From the NCBI RefSeq assembly GCF_963681195.1, contig NZ_OY808997.1, positions 2,232,001 to 2,296,000 of the forward strand: 64,000 bases of DNA. Direction: 5' to 3'. Both the position numbers and the translations under genes were made by a program. This document shows, in pieces, positions 1-9,425 of the stretch. This stretch comes from Vibrio sp. 16. GTDB taxonomy: Bacteria; Pseudomonadota; Gammaproteobacteria; Enterobacterales; Vibrionaceae. How positions within the stretch are numbered: the first letter of the stretch is position 1; every line of letters starts with the position of its first letter. A model generated the notes under the pieces. That model was not told the origin of the DNA. It was given only the letters and a program-made list of their open reading frames with translations, and made no database searches.

Positions 1-260
1 CTCTTGATTGAACCACCACCTGTCGCAAGAACAATGCCTTGCTCTTCGGTAAGGTCGTTAATCACTTTTTCCTCGCGATCACGGAAGCCTTCTTCACCTT
101 CTACGTCAAATACCCAAGCGATATCTGCGCCTGTACGTTCTTCAATAACGGTATCAGAATCAACAAACTCCATATGAAGTTGTTGAGCTAGGTGTCTACC
201 GATTGTGCTTTTGCCGGCACCCATTGGGCCAACAAGGAAAATATTGCGTTTCTCAGCCAT
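1..260 (-). CDS. aroK: Shikimate kinase I (AroK), N-terminal part only
   Basis: Cytoplasmic enzyme that phosphorylates shikimate with ATP to shikimate 3-phosphate in the chorismate/aromatic amino acid pathway. Only the first 86 codons are present; the gene runs off the left edge. The protein begins [19 protein letters not shown], with the Walker A P-loop GPMGAGKS at about residues 11-18, followed by the shikimate-binding D-S-D segment (VDSDTVIEE) and the conserved ATGGGS near the cut end. It follows pilQ on the same strand after 176 bp, the usual gammaproteobacterial order pilMNOPQ-aroK(-aroB). The 176 bp gap shows no clear terminator, so read-through from the pil operon is possible. Identification is firm; the C-terminus cannot be seen. 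Confidence 0.95.
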   Translation of the reverse strand, partial: MAEKRNIFLVGPMGAGKSTIGRHLAQQLHMEFVDSDTVIEERTGADIAWVFDVEGEEGFRDREEKVINDLTEEQGIVLATGGGSIK

Positions 261-436
261 GTTTAGCAGTAATTTACAACGTTAATTCAATGACATCGCC
301 ACAAGAAATGCCAGTCTATAACTAGCGATGAAGATGCTTGTGGCACCGATTCCTCACAGATAATTCGTGATAAGACCCGAAATTATCTAGATATGGTGCC
401 ACTAATGCAAATTTATTTTTTCAAAGTCACCATTTC

Positions 437-2143
437 TTACTGAATCACGACTTTCGGCGTAACAAAAATAAGCAGCTCACTTTTGCCCATTTGTTGATAA
501 GAACGTCTAAACAACGCACCCAAAAGCGGTAAATCACCAAGCAGAGGCACCTTGTCCACCGTATCGGTAACACTGTGCTGGAAAATGCCCCCTAGTACGA
601 CCGTCTCGCCATTCTCTACCAACACTTGGGTACCAATGCGCTGGGTATTGATCGCCACCGCTTCACCCGTTCCGGTTTTGACTACGTCACCAGGCCTATC
701 TTGAGTAACATTTAAATCCAGAACCAGACGGTTGTCAGGGGTGATCTGCGGCGTAACTTTTAAACTGAGTACCGCTTTCTTAAATGTCACCGTAGTCGCA
801 CCACTTGACGAAGACTCCAAATAGGGAATTTCTGTACCCTGTTCAATGTAGGCAGGCTTTTTGTTTGTGGTAATCAGGCGCGGACTTGAGATCACTTCAG
901 CTTTTGACTCACGTTGCAAGGCTGAGAGCTCCAAGTCTAACAACAGATCTGAGCCTAATTTTGCCACTTGAAACGCTATCGAAGACGCAGTCGCTGACGT
1001 GGCACCTAGGTTTACATTTAAGAAGTCATCCACTGGCAAGTTGTCCCCTTCAAGCAACCCTGCTTGGAACAGGTTACTCTCAATCGAGCCGCCCACAGTG
1101 TTGTTTCCGTTCGTAGAAGTAAAGCCCCAACGGACACCTAGCTCATCTAAGTTACCTTCGTTGACACTAACAATGCGCGCTTCGATTTGAACCTGTTTTA
1201 CAGGAATGTCGAGGGTGTCGATAATGTCGCGAATAACGTCAATATTCTCTTTCAAATCACGAATCAAAAGCGCATTAGTGCGTTCATCCACAGTTAAAGA
1301 GCCGCGCTCAGAGAGCATACTGGCGGCTCCCTGCCCGCCGATCATTTCTGCAATTTCCGAAGCTTTGGCAAACTTAATCTTGATAATCTCTGAGCTCAAA
1401 TCACCCAACTCTTCTTCTAGGCGCGACTTTTCCAGCATCTGCTGTTCACGCAAATCTAGCTCGGCCTTTGGTGCAACCAGAACCACATTGCCGTCGATAC
1501 GCTTATCTAAGCCTTTCACCTGAAGGATAATATCCAGCACTTGTTGCCAAGGCACACCATCAAGACGAAGCGTTAAATTGCCTTGAACCGAATCTGATAC
1601 GACTAAGTTAAAGTCGTTGTAGTCCGCGATAAGCTGAAGCACGTTACGAACTGGGATATCTTGAAAATTAATCGATATTTTTTTGCCACTTTTTTCAAGA
1701 ATACTTTTCTCTTGAAGCTTCGTTTCTACCTTGGGCTGAGTGACGACCAATTCGAGATAGTTGCCCGTCAAATGGTAGTCGTAGCCATAATCACCATCGA
1801 CACTGGTGAGCAAAATGACACGATCCTCTTTACGAAACACCTCTATCGACGACACATTGGTAGCGAAGTCTTTCACATCCAATACGTAAAGCTTGTCGTC
1901 GGAAACGCTCGTGTCCATCAATTCAATACTCAGACCTTCTTGCGCTTTATGAATATCGACAGCGATGTGAGGCGTGGCCAGTTCGACCACTATTTTGCCG
2001 TTTTGCTGCGAATCAACCCGAAAGTCTATAGAATTTAATTGATTCATAGCCTGCTGAGCATAACTGGTCGGCAATAGCACCAGTGCACAAATAACCATAG
2101 CGCCCTGAAGGAGGTAACTTAATGGGTTTCTTAATCCTTTCAT
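437..2143 (-). CDS. pilQ: Type IV pilus secretin PilQ
   Basis: Outer-membrane secretin through which the type IV pilus leaves the cell; in Vibrio it serves the MSHA-independent (PilA, competence/chitin) pilus. The 568-residue protein has a Sec signal peptide (positive N-terminus, hydrophobic stretch to about residue 29, ending SYA), an AMIN-like peptidoglycan-binding region at about 35-135, an STN/N0 domain at about 150-225 (IPVRNVLQLIADYNDFNLVV), a secretin N1 module (EIIKIKFAKASEIAEMI) and the C-terminal secretin channel (about 310-568) with the VPLLGDLPLLGALFR signature. It is the last pil gene of the operon, 15 bp after pilP. The length fits short Vibrio PilQ proteins, with one AMIN domain. 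Confidence 0.96.
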   Translation of the reverse strand: MKGLRNPLSYLLQGAMVICALVLLPTSYAQQAMNQLNSIDFRVDSQQNGKIVVELATPHIAVDIHKAQEGLSIELMDTSVSDDKLYVLDVKDFATNVSSIEVFRKEDRVILLTSVDGDYGYDYHLTGNYLELVVTQPKVETKLQEKSILEKSGKKISINFQDIPVRNVLQLIADYNDFNLVVSDSVQGNLTLRLDGVPWQQVLDIILQVKGLDKRIDGNVVLVAPKAELDLREQQMLEKSRLEEELGDLSSEIIKIKFAKASEIAEMIGGQGAASMLSERGSLTVDERTNALLIRDLKENIDVIRDIIDTLDIPVKQVQIEARIVSVNEGNLDELGVRWGFTSTNGNNTVGGSIESNLFQAGLLEGDNLPVDDFLNVNLGATSATASSIAFQVAKLGSDLLLDLELSALQRESKAEVISSPRLITTNKKPAYIEQGTEIPYLESSSSGATTVTFKKAVLSLKVTPQITPDNRLVLDLNVTQDRPGDVVKTGTGEAVAINTQRIGTQVLVENGETVVLGGIFQHSVTDTVDKVPLLGDLPLLGALFRRSYQQMGKSELLIFVTPKVVIQ

Positions 2144-2158
2144 CTCTAACCGTAATTC

Positions 2159-2671
2159 CTACTTGAGCGCCAACTTTACGCTACGTTTATTCCAACAACC
2201 TAATCCATCCGGAAGGGTCTCATTTATTTTTAGATAGTCGTCTGCCACGTGTGTGACTTTGCCATTGTTCAATCCGATATATTGCCCAGAGCTCACTTTC
2301 ACTACATTGCCTTCAGGAGTTTGAACCAAGGCCGAGACTCTCCCTCCACTGCCCATGACGCCTTTAAGACGCAGTTTGCTGAGCGGGAAACGTTCAAGCT
2401 GTCCGGTTTTTCTCCGCTGTGCAGGTTGCCAACAGTCTGCCTTCGCTAGAGGCTGATTGAGGACAAGCGCCGCTTGAGGCAACACAAAAGGCTCGCGCTG
2501 GTTATGTGATTGATAGGCGGAGATTTGAAAATCGAACACGGGCTTTAAGTCCACCACATCTTGTCTTGCTTTACGTTCAACTTGCGCGACAAACTCATCG
2601 AGAGACTCCTCATTCGCTTGGCAGCCAAGCAGAAACAGAGATAAGCCTAATAACGCCAACTTATTTTTCAT
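2159..2671 (-). CDS. pilP: Type IV pilus inner-membrane lipoprotein PilP
   Basis: Periplasmic lipoprotein that links the PilMNO inner-membrane platform to the PilQ secretin. The 170-residue protein starts with a lipoprotein signal whose lipobox LLGC puts the acylated cysteine at residue 17. A flexible linker and the PilP homology domain (LRLKGVMGSGGRVSALVQTPEGNVVKV, a beta fold) follow. The start overlaps the end of pilO by 11 bp, so the two are probably translationally coupled. The gene lies within pilMNOPQ, and that context together with the lipobox and domain makes the call secure. Confidence 0.95.
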   Translation of the reverse strand: MKNKLALLGLSLFLLGCQANEESLDEFVAQVERKARQDVVDLKPVFDFQISAYQSHNQREPFVLPQAALVLNQPLAKADCWQPAQRRKTGQLERFPLSKLRLKGVMGSGGRVSALVQTPEGNVVKVSSGQYIGLNNGKVTHVADDYLKINETLPDGLGCWNKRSVKLALK

Positions 2672-3251
2672 CTTCTACCTCCGGCTTAAATTGATAGGTG
2701 TAAGCTCGAACGCGAAAATGCAGCGTGCTGCTCTCCTGACTAACGCGCTGCCAATCAATATCGTCAAAATTGATGATGCGCGGAAGCTCGGCGATCGCTT
2801 GACTGAAGTCTCCGATGCTGTGGTAGTGGCCAGTAAGTTCTATGTTGAGAGGCAAGCGATAAAGGAACTCTTGATTCTGTTTTTGCCCCCAATCAATTCG
2901 CGTAAATGTGAGCGAATTTTTTAACCCTTCTTCGTTAACCGATGCCAACATGGAAGCGAGTTCTTTTTGGACTGGCAACTGACGTGATAGATAATCGTAA
3001 CGCTCCGACAGCTCATCTAACTGAGCTTGGAGCTTGGGCAGAGTAGCGACTTTATTCGCTTTGATGGTCGCCGTGGATTTTAAGGTCACCTCTTGTTGGC
3101 GAAGTTGTTCGATCTGCTCCATTTGCGGTTGCAGATAAAACCAATAGCCTGCAGCCTGAATCAAACCCGCGATTAGGAGTATGACAACCAGTTGAGGGAG
3201 CAAGGGCCATTCTGCCAACTCTTCTATGTCTAATTCGTTGTAACTAGCCAT
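2661..3251 (-). CDS. pilO: Type IV pilus assembly protein PilO
   Basis: Bitopic inner-membrane protein that forms a heterodimer with PilN in the alignment subcomplex. The 196-residue protein has a short cytoplasmic N-terminus, one membrane segment at about residues 20-42, a periplasmic coiled coil at about 45-95 (LEQLRQQEVTLKS to LSERYDYLSRQL) and a ferredoxin-like C-terminal domain containing the PilO-typical LTGHYHSIGDFSQAIAELPR. It overlaps pilN by 8 bp and pilP by 11 bp, so the operon is tightly coupled. Confidence 0.95.
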   Translation of the reverse strand: MASYNELDIEELAEWPLLPQLVVILLIAGLIQAAGYWFYLQPQMEQIEQLRQQEVTLKSTATIKANKVATLPKLQAQLDELSERYDYLSRQLPVQKELASMLASVNEEGLKNSLTFTRIDWGQKQNQEFLYRLPLNIELTGHYHSIGDFSQAIAELPRIINFDDIDWQRVSQESSTLHFRVRAYTYQFKPEVEDEK

Positions 3252-3831
3252 TGCTGCTTACCTCTACATTCTGTTTATTTGGTGCACTAGCAACAAAGGA
3301 GAAAGAGACATTAAAGCTTTGAAATTTCTTATTGAACCGCGGGGTGTCATGCACGATGGAGTGCATCTCTACGTTTCGAATGTGGGTGGAGCTCTCTAAG
3401 TTATCGAGCATGGTTGCCAAACGAGAAGTGGTATCGCTGATCCCTGATACACGCACCTGCAAACCATTCATTTTCACCTTGTCGACATAGACACCTTCAG
3501 GGATGAGTTGCGGCAATGTATTCATAAAATCAGTGGTTTTATTACGCTGATTTTGTAGCTTCTCGACCACTGCAAGTCGCGTTAACAGCGCCTTATGCTC
3601 CTGCTCTACTTCTTTTAAGGCATCAATCTGCTTATCAAGTTGGGAAATGTAGGCGTTGAGGTAATTCAAGCGAGACTGCTGTGCTTGGGTTTGGCGTTGA
3701 AGGTAGCTTGCCGCCCCCCACTGAGCGGCTACGGCAACAAGGACGCCAATTAAAAGCAAGCCAACGAATCGGTGTTTGTGACGGTCGCGTAGTTGATCAC
3801 GCCATGGAATTAAATTGACACTATGCAGCAT
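3244..3831 (-). CDS. pilN: Type IV pilus assembly protein PilN
   Basis: Inner-membrane partner of PilO whose N-terminal peptide binds the cytoplasmic actin-like PilM. The 195-residue protein carries the PilM-binding motif at residues 6-10 (NLIPW, the NLxPxR-type peptide), a membrane segment at about 23-42, a coiled coil at about 45-95 and a ferredoxin-like periplasmic domain (GVYVDKVKMNGLQVRVSGIS). The first 11 bp overlap the end of pilM. The visible PilN motif next to PilM in the same operon supports the assignment. Confidence 0.95.
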   Translation of the reverse strand: MLHSVNLIPWRDQLRDRHKHRFVGLLLIGVLVAVAAQWGAASYLQRQTQAQQSRLNYLNAYISQLDKQIDALKEVEQEHKALLTRLAVVEKLQNQRNKTTDFMNTLPQLIPEGVYVDKVKMNGLQVRVSGISDTTSRLATMLDNLESSTHIRNVEMHSIVHDTPRFNKKFQSFNVSFSFVASAPNKQNVEVSSNG

Positions 3832-4816
3832 GATCTTGCTCCAACCAATCCAGGCCTCTTAACGCCAAACCTGCAGCTGTTGCGTACGCATGGCCTGTCG
3901 AATAACTGGCGGATTTCTTGTTGTTTTGCCGCTCAAATAGCGCCAACGGGTTGAACAGCTCACACTCAGTGTTCAGCCGCCTAGCGATTTCTTCTGCCAA
4001 CATCGGCGTGACGGCGCCTCCGCCCGCAAGCCAGATTCCTTGCACCGAAACACCATGAACCGAAGTGAGCATTTGAATGTTGCGCTGCAACTTATCGACC
4101 AGAGCAAAAATAAAACGCTCTGTACTCCCGTGGACTAGGTGCTCCAATTGATGATCGTTTTCAATCAGTTGCGTCCCTAAAGCAATCTCTTTGCAAAAAG
4201 GCGCCTTATCTTGCAAGTCCATACACACCGAGGTTTGGCTCAAGCCAACGTCCACCAGCAACCAATCAAACTTGTGCTGCATTCTTGATGCCATTTGCCA
4301 AATATGGACCAGGCTGTGCGTTTGCACATCGAGTAATACGGGTTGATAGCCAGCTTTTGTCGCGGCCTGAACTCGACTTTCAGCGACATCACGTTTGGTG
4401 GCATACACTTGATAGCTGGCCAAAGCTTGTGATGCACTCGCTCGGCTCACTTCAACGAAGTCAAGATTGAGCTCTTCGATAGGAAATGGCGACTGATGAG
4501 CAAACGCTTGGAAAATCGCGTACTCTCTTTCCTGCGCGTCTAATGCGCTATCTATCTGTAAAACCTTACTTATTACAGCATTGTCTGGTATTGCCAACGC
4601 AACTTTGCGACTAAATAGCGGTAGGGACTTCCTTAGTTCTTTGAGTTTCTTTACAATTTTCTGATAATTTAACATGTGGTTATCAGTGAAAATGTCGGCT
4701 TCGATTGGCAACTCTTGGTAACTCACGAGTGTAAACGTGCCTTTTGAGGGCTTGAGAGCTACCGCTTTTATACTGTGGTGGCCAATATCAACGCCGATGA
4801 CTAGAGATTTACCCAT
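3821..4816 (-). CDS. pilM: Type IV pilus assembly ATPase-like protein PilM
   Basis: Cytoplasmic actin/FtsA-like protein that docks to PilN. The 331 residues show the actin-fold phosphate 1 motif GVDIGHHSIKAVAL near the N-terminus, a second VDVGLSQTSV block in mid-protein and the adenosine motif IWLAGGGAVTPML near residue 270. The open frame has an earlier ATG at 4828, but GGAG lies 6 bases before the ATG at 4816, and homologues begin MGKSL, so 4816 is preferred. It is the first gene of pilMNOPQ and is divergent from mrcA, as in many gammaproteobacteria; the 138 bp between the two starts must carry both promoters. Confidence 0.93.
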   Translation of the reverse strand: MGKSLVIGVDIGHHSIKAVALKPSKGTFTLVSYQELPIEADIFTDNHMLNYQKIVKKLKELRKSLPLFSRKVALAIPDNAVISKVLQIDSALDAQEREYAIFQAFAHQSPFPIEELNLDFVEVSRASASQALASYQVYATKRDVAESRVQAATKAGYQPVLLDVQTHSLVHIWQMASRMQHKFDWLLVDVGLSQTSVCMDLQDKAPFCKEIALGTQLIENDHQLEHLVHGSTERFIFALVDKLQRNIQMLTSVHGVSVQGIWLAGGGAVTPMLAEEIARRLNTECELFNPLALFERQNNKKSASYSTGHAYATAAGLALRGLDWLEQDHAA

Positions 4817-4954
4817 GCTTTGCTCCATGCTGTTGCTTAGCTCTATGTTCGTAAATTGATGGTTTCTTACCGCACACTAACCAGACGAGCTAAGGTTTTA
4901 GCTTAAAGTACAATGGTTTGCATATAGTGAACCTAATTAATCAGGGATTCTCCG

Positions 4955-7498
4955 GTGAAGTTCATAAAGCGATTGTTCATTTTTTCACTGGTTTGCATGA
5001 TTCTTGGAGTCGGTACAATTTTCGGCTTCTATTTCTATGTCAAACCAGAGCTACCCGATGTAGCGACTTTAAAAGACGTAAAGCTGCAAACGCCCATGCA
5101 GGTGTTCAGTCAAGACGGCAAACTGATCTCTCAGTTTGGTGAAAAACGTCGCATACCGGTTAGCTATGACGAGATTCCTCAACACCTAATCGAAGCCCTA
5201 ATCGCGACTGAAGATAGCCGCTTTTATGATCATCCAGGGATCGACCCAATTGGCATCACGCGAGCAGCGGTTGTCGTTGCAATGTCGGGGTCGGCAAAGC
5301 AAGGGGCAAGTACCATAACCCAGCAGCTTGCGCGAAACTTCTTCCTCTCCAATGAGAAGAAGATCATGCGCAAAATTAAAGAAATCTTTATCGCCATCCA
5401 TATTGAACAATTGCTGAGCAAGCAAGAGATCATGGAGCTTTACGTCAACAAGATCTTCTTGGGTTACCGTTCGTACGGCTTTGGCGCCGCTGCACAAACG
5501 TATTTTGGTAAAGATCTTAAAGATTTAACGCTGAGTGAAATTGCCACTCTGGCTGGCATGCCAAAAGCACCGTCAACCATGAACCCTATTTATTCTGTTG
5601 ATCGCGCTACTAACCGTCGTAACGTGGTTTTACTGCGTATGCTCGATGAGAAGTACATTACTCAAGAAGAGTACGACCAAGCTCGCGCTGAAGAGATTGT
5701 TTCCCGTTATCACGGCGCAGAAATCGAGCTGAGTGCCCCTTACGTGGCTGAACTCGCTCGCGCATGGATGGTAGCTCGCTACGGTGAAGAAGAAGCGTAT
5801 ACGTCTGGGATGAACATCTACACGACTGTAGATTCCAAGCTCCAAGCTGCGGCGAACAAAGCCGCAATCAATAACCTGATTGACTATGACATGCGTCATG
5901 GCTACCGCGGCGCTGAAAAAGTGTTGTGGACACCGGAGCAACCTGCTTTTGATGAAGACGAGATCAACAAAACTCTGCGTAGTGTTCCAAGCTATGGTGA
6001 CATCACTCCTGCGGTAGTCACTAAGGTGAATGGTAAGCAAGCATCCGTTGTGATTAAGAATGAAGGTAGTCAAACGCTTAACTGGGATGGCATTAAGTGG
6101 GCACGCAAGTTTCTAACCGATGATCGCCAAGGAGCAGCACCAAAATCCGCAGCCGACGTTTTGGCCGTTGGCGAACAGATTTGGGTGCGCCAAGTCGCAG
6201 CTGTGGACGAAAGCGAGCAACCAACCTCAACGTGGGAACTAAGCCAAGTACCAAATGCGAATACCGCGTTTACAGCAATGAACCCAGAAAATGGTGCCGT
6301 GCTTGCATTGGTCGGGGGCTTTAACTTTATCCATAACAAGTTCAACCGCGCAACTCAGTCGGTACGTCAAGTAGGCTCAAGTATCAAACCTTTCATCTAT
6401 TCAGCAGCGATTGATAAAGGATTAACATTGGCAACCTTGATTAACGATGCGCCAATCAACCAGTGGGATCAAAGCCAAGGTACCGCTTGGCGCCCTAAGA
6501 ACTCGCCTCCGACTTACGTTGGTCCAACACGCCTGCGCATCGGCCTTGCTCAGTCAAAGAACGTAATGGCGGTTCGTGTACTGCGTGAAGTAGGATTGGA
6601 TGAAACTCGCCAATACTTGACACGTTTTGGCTTCGATATCGATCAGGTGCCACGCTCAGAAACGATTGCTCTCGGAGCGGGTAGCTTAACACCGATGAAA
6701 ATGGCGCAAGGTTATTCAGTATTTGCCAATGGCGGCTACTACGTTGAACCTTTCTACATCAGTCGTGTAGAAGGCCCATTTGGCGATTTAGAGTTTGAAG
6801 CAACACCAAAAACCATCTGTCGCGATAATTGCGACGCCGAAGAGACTCTCACTGAGCAAAACGAGTTTCAAGAGCAAGATGTTGCCCTCGAAAATACGCC
6901 GCTTGACGAAAACACTGAGCCTCAGTATGCGCCTCAAGTCATCTCGGAGCAGACCGCATTCCTAGTGCGAGAGATGATGTACAGTAATGTTTGGGGTGGT
7001 GGTAATTGGCGCGAAGGAACTGGCTGGAATGGTACAGGCTGGCGAGCTCAGAAGCTGGAACGTCGTGATATCGGTGGTAAAACCGGTACCACCAACGATT
7101 CCAAAGATGCTTGGTACAATGGTTACGGTCCGGGCATGGTTGCTGTGGCCTGGGTCGGGTTTGATGATCACAACCGAAAACTGGGTCGCACGACACCCAA
7201 CAGTAACCTTGGCAAAAGCCAAACATCTGGAGCAGAAGCAGGCGCAAAAACAGCGCAACCTGCTTGGGTAGATTTCATGCACGATGCACTAGAGGGTGTG
7301 CCTCAGGTCGACAAATCTATCCCACCAAACATTGTTCGCGTGCGTATTGATCGCGACACAGGCCTGCTGACCAACAAGTTTGATGGCAGCGCGATGTTTG
7401 AATACTTTTTGGAAGGCACTGAACCAACAGAGTATGTGACAAACCAAATCACAGACAGCATTTATACGTCAGACGATGGCAGTGAAGAACTCTTCTAA
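4955..7498 (+). CDS. mrcA: Penicillin-binding protein 1A (bifunctional transglycosylase/transpeptidase)
   Basis: Class A PBP that polymerises and cross-links peptidoglycan at the outer face of the inner membrane. The 847-residue protein has an N-terminal membrane anchor (about 7-27), a GT51 transglycosylase domain with EDSRFYDHPGID and GASTITQQLARN, an OB-like/linker region and a transpeptidase domain with the SxxK motif SSIK (Ser475), an SxN motif (SKN) and KTGT (Lys709). An acidic insert rich in Glu and Gln lies at about 625-655. The start is GTG with an AGGGA element upstream. The gene is monocistronic, ends in a strong terminator and is divergent from the pil operon. Confidence 0.97.
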   Translation: MKFIKRLFIFSLVCMILGVGTIFGFYFYVKPELPDVATLKDVKLQTPMQVFSQDGKLISQFGEKRRIPVSYDEIPQHLIEALIATEDSRFYDHPGIDPIGITRAAVVVAMSGSAKQGASTITQQLARNFFLSNEKKIMRKIKEIFIAIHIEQLLSKQEIMELYVNKIFLGYRSYGFGAAAQTYFGKDLKDLTLSEIATLAGMPKAPSTMNPIYSVDRATNRRNVVLLRMLDEKYITQEEYDQARAEEIVSRYHGAEIELSAPYVAELARAWMVARYGEEEAYTSGMNIYTTVDSKLQAAANKAAINNLIDYDMRHGYRGAEKVLWTPEQPAFDEDEINKTLRSVPSYGDITPAVVTKVNGKQASVVIKNEGSQTLNWDGIKWARKFLTDDRQGAAPKSAADVLAVGEQIWVRQVAAVDESEQPTSTWELSQVPNANTAFTAMNPENGAVLALVGGFNFIHNKFNRATQSVRQVGSSIKPFIYSAAIDKGLTLATLINDAPINQWDQSQGTAWRPKNSPPTYVGPTRLRIGLAQSKNVMAVRVLREVGLDETRQYLTRFGFDIDQVPRSETIALGAGSLTPMKMAQGYSVFANGGYYVEPFYISRVEGPFGDLEFEATPKTICRDNCDAEETLTEQNEFQEQDVALENTPLDENTEPQYAPQVISEQTAFLVREMMYSNVWGGGNWREGTGWNGTGWRAQKLERRDIGGKTGTTNDSKDAWYNGYGPGMVAVAWVGFDDHNRKLGRTTPNSNLGKSQTSGAEAGAKTAQPAWVDFMHDALEGVPQVDKSIPPNIVRVRIDRDTGLLTNKFDGSAMFEYFLEGTEPTEYVTNQITDSIYTSDDGSEELF

Positions 7499-7508
7499 GT
7501 GATGAACC

Positions 7509-7542
7509 AAAGAGGCTGATGTAATCCATCAGCCTCTTTTTA
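7509..7542 (+). terminator. Rho-independent terminator of mrcA
   Basis: A perfect 13 bp stem (AAAGAGGCTGATG paired with CATCAGCCTCTTT) with a 5-base loop is followed by a T run, 11 bp after the mrcA stop. Confidence 0.93.
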
Positions 7543-7612
7543 TTGCCTTAACACTGTCATACGGTGCAGCCTAAGGTGACTAGCCGCAATTTAAATCTAC
7601 ACAACACACAGA

Positions 7613-8512
7613 CTAATTAGACTCAATACTCGCCAGTTGCTCTTTGATTGCGTTCGCTAGTTGCTCAAAACGAGTTCGAAGCGGTGATCCAGGTCGATAC
7701 ACCAGAACAATACTGCGTGACGGCACAGGATTAATGGCACGAACGTAGCAAACTCCATCCTTTTGTTTCTCTTTCGGCAAAGAGAGCTCGGGCAATAACG
7801 TAATCCCCGCTCCCGCTGCAACCATATTGCGTAAGGTCTCTAGGCTCGTCGCTTTAAAGCGCTCATCATCTTTTGCCCCAGCAGCAAAACAGAACCCCAA
7901 AGCCTGATCTCGCAAGCAGTGACCATCTCCCAGCGCTAACACCGTGCGCCCATTGAGCTCAAGCATATCGACCTCATCCAATGCCGCCCATTCATGATCG
8001 CAAGGCACCGCAACACTCATTGCCTCATTGAAGACTTCGATTTCTTTAAAGGGTGCCGTTTCTGCGACAGAGGCCAGCACAAGGCAATCCAGTTTTCCAT
8101 CTTCTAGCTGCCTAACCAACTGATGCGTCTGCGCTTCATGAAGAAAAAGTTCAAGCTGTGGAAACTGCTCTTTCATCATAGGGACAATTCTTGGCAACAA
8201 ATAAGGTCCAACCGTCGGAATAAATCCGATGTGCATAGGACCCACCATTTCACCCGCTTGCCCACTGGCCATATCTTTAAACGTTTTCACTTCCGACAAA
8301 ATACGCTTAGCTTGGTCGACCAATTGCAACCCTGCATCGGTAAATAGGACACGGCGACTGCTCCGTTCTAACAGTGCGGTCCCCAACTCATCTTCGAGTT
8401 TTCGAATTTGACCACTCAACGTTGGCTGACTCACAAAACACGCTTCAGCTGCCTTGCGGAAGTGTTTGTGTTCAGCTAAAGCTACTAAGTACTCAAAGTC
8501 GCGAATATTCAT
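7613..8512 (-). CDS. oxyR: LysR-family peroxide sensor OxyR
   Basis: Transcription factor that is oxidised by hydrogen peroxide and activates antioxidant genes. From the ATG at 8512 the protein has 299 residues: an N-terminal LysR helix-turn-helix (FRKAAEACFVSQPTLSGQIR) and a regulatory domain with the redox pair in GHCLRDQALGFCF. With this start the cysteines fall at 199 and 208, the same numbers as the disulfide pair of E. coli OxyR, which favours 8512 over the upstream in-frame ATG at 8530. The GATSLETLRNMVAAG-type segment (ATSLETLRNMVAAGAG) also matches OxyR. It is divergent from a peroxiredoxin gene with an OxyR operator between them, so negative autoregulation is likely. Confidence 0.96.
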   Translation of the reverse strand: MNIRDFEYLVALAEHKHFRKAAEACFVSQPTLSGQIRKLEDELGTALLERSSRRVLFTDAGLQLVDQAKRILSEVKTFKDMASGQAGEMVGPMHIGFIPTVGPYLLPRIVPMMKEQFPQLELFLHEAQTHQLVRQLEDGKLDCLVLASVAETAPFKEIEVFNEAMSVAVPCDHEWAALDEVDMLELNGRTVLALGDGHCLRDQALGFCFAAGAKDDERFKATSLETLRNMVAAGAGITLLPELSLPKEKQKDGVCYVRAINPVPSRSIVLVYRPGSPLRTRFEQLANAIKEQLASIESN

Positions 8513-8535
8513 TGTTGGTTGCCCCCACAAAGTAG

Positions 8536-8572
8536 ATAGAAAGAATCTATCAAAACCATAGCATTAAACGAT
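8536..8572. promoter_or_regulatory. OxyR operator between oxyR and the peroxiredoxin gene
   Basis: Four tetranucleotides sit exactly one helical turn apart: ATAG (8536), CTAT (8547), ATAG (8558) and CGAT (8569), each separated by 7 bases. This is the known OxyR tetramer pattern ATAG-N7-CTAT-N7-ATAG-N7-CTAT with a single mismatch. It begins 23 bp before the oxyR start and lies upstream of a -10-like TAATAA for the rightward gene, as expected for activation of that gene and repression of oxyR. Confidence 0.85.
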
Positions 8573-8680
8573 TAGAGCTATCAAAGAATTTCTTTAATAA
8601 TAACCCCATCAAAACAGAGCACAGTGAACACACTGATAAGACTCACTGAAAATTTTAAATAAATCATCAAGGAAACTCAT

Positions 8681-9409
8681 ATGTTCGTATCGAAAGAAGG
8701 TCAAAGCGTTCCACAAGTTACTTTCCCAACCCGTCAAGGTGACGCATGGGTTAACGTGACAACAGACGATCTGTTCAAAGACAAAACCGTTATTGTGTTT
8801 AGTTTACCCGGTGCTTTTACACCAACGTGTTCTTCAAGCCACCTGCCGCGTTACAACGAGTTGTTCCCTGTATTTAAGGAGCACGGCGTGGATGAGATCT
8901 TATGTCTGTCGGTGAATGACACCTTCGTGATGAATGCATGGAAAGCCGATCAAGAAGCCGAAAACATCACTTTCATTCCTGACGGCAACGGCGATTTTAC
9001 CGAAGGTATGGGTATGCTAGTCGACAAAAATGATTTGGGCTTTGGTAAACGCTCATGGCGCTACAGCATGCTCGTGAAAAATGGCGTGGTTGAAAAAATG
9101 TTTATCGAGCCAAACGAGCCGGGCGACCCGTTCAAAGTATCAGATGCCGATACCATGCTGAACTACATCGCTCCAGATTACAAAACGCAAGAGTCCATTA
9201 CGGTATTTACTAAGCCAGGTTGTCCTTTCTGTATGAAAGCGAAACAAAATCTGATTGACCACGGTCTTCAATATGAAGAAGTGATTCTTGGCAAAGATGC
9301 AACCACAGTGAGCTTGCGTGCTGTAACAGGTCGCTCAACCGTTCCTCAAGTCTTCATCGGTGGTAAACACATCGGTGGTAGTGAAGAACTAGAAGCGTTC
9401 CTAGGCTAA
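8681..9409 (+). CDS. Peroxiredoxin-glutaredoxin hybrid peroxidase
   Basis: Glutathione-dependent peroxidase that reduces hydrogen peroxide and small alkyl peroxides in the cytoplasm. The 242-residue protein fuses a Prx5-type peroxiredoxin (about 1-160; peroxidatic Cys50 in [14 protein letters not shown]) to a C-terminal glutaredoxin (about 168-242; active site CPFC at 181-184, and the glutathione-binding [14 protein letters not shown]). The arrangement and length match the Haemophilus influenzae hybrid PGdx (HI0572). The gene is divergent from oxyR behind an OxyR operator, so peroxide induction is expected. A Shine-Dalgarno AAGGA lies just upstream of the ATG. Confidence 0.96.
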   Translation: MFVSKEGQSVPQVTFPTRQGDAWVNVTTDDLFKDKTVIVFSLPGAFTPTCSSSHLPRYNELFPVFKEHGVDEILCLSVNDTFVMNAWKADQEAENITFIPDGNGDFTEGMGMLVDKNDLGFGKRSWRYSMLVKNGVVEKMFIEPNEPGDPFKVSDADTMLNYIAPDYKTQESITVFTKPGCPFCMKAKQNLIDHGLQYEEVILGKDATTVSLRAVTGRSTVPQVFIGGKHIGGSEELEAFLG

Positions 9410-9425
9410 CTCAATGCCCTCAGTC

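Noticed and set aside
4817..4828. Earlier ATG for pilM
   Set aside because: The codons between it and 4816 contain the Shine-Dalgarno for the second ATG, and homologues start at MGKSL.
5198..6073. Open frames of 99 and 147 codons antisense to mrcA
   Set aside because: They are complementary shadows of a well-conserved coding sequence, without a ribosome site or recognisable protein.
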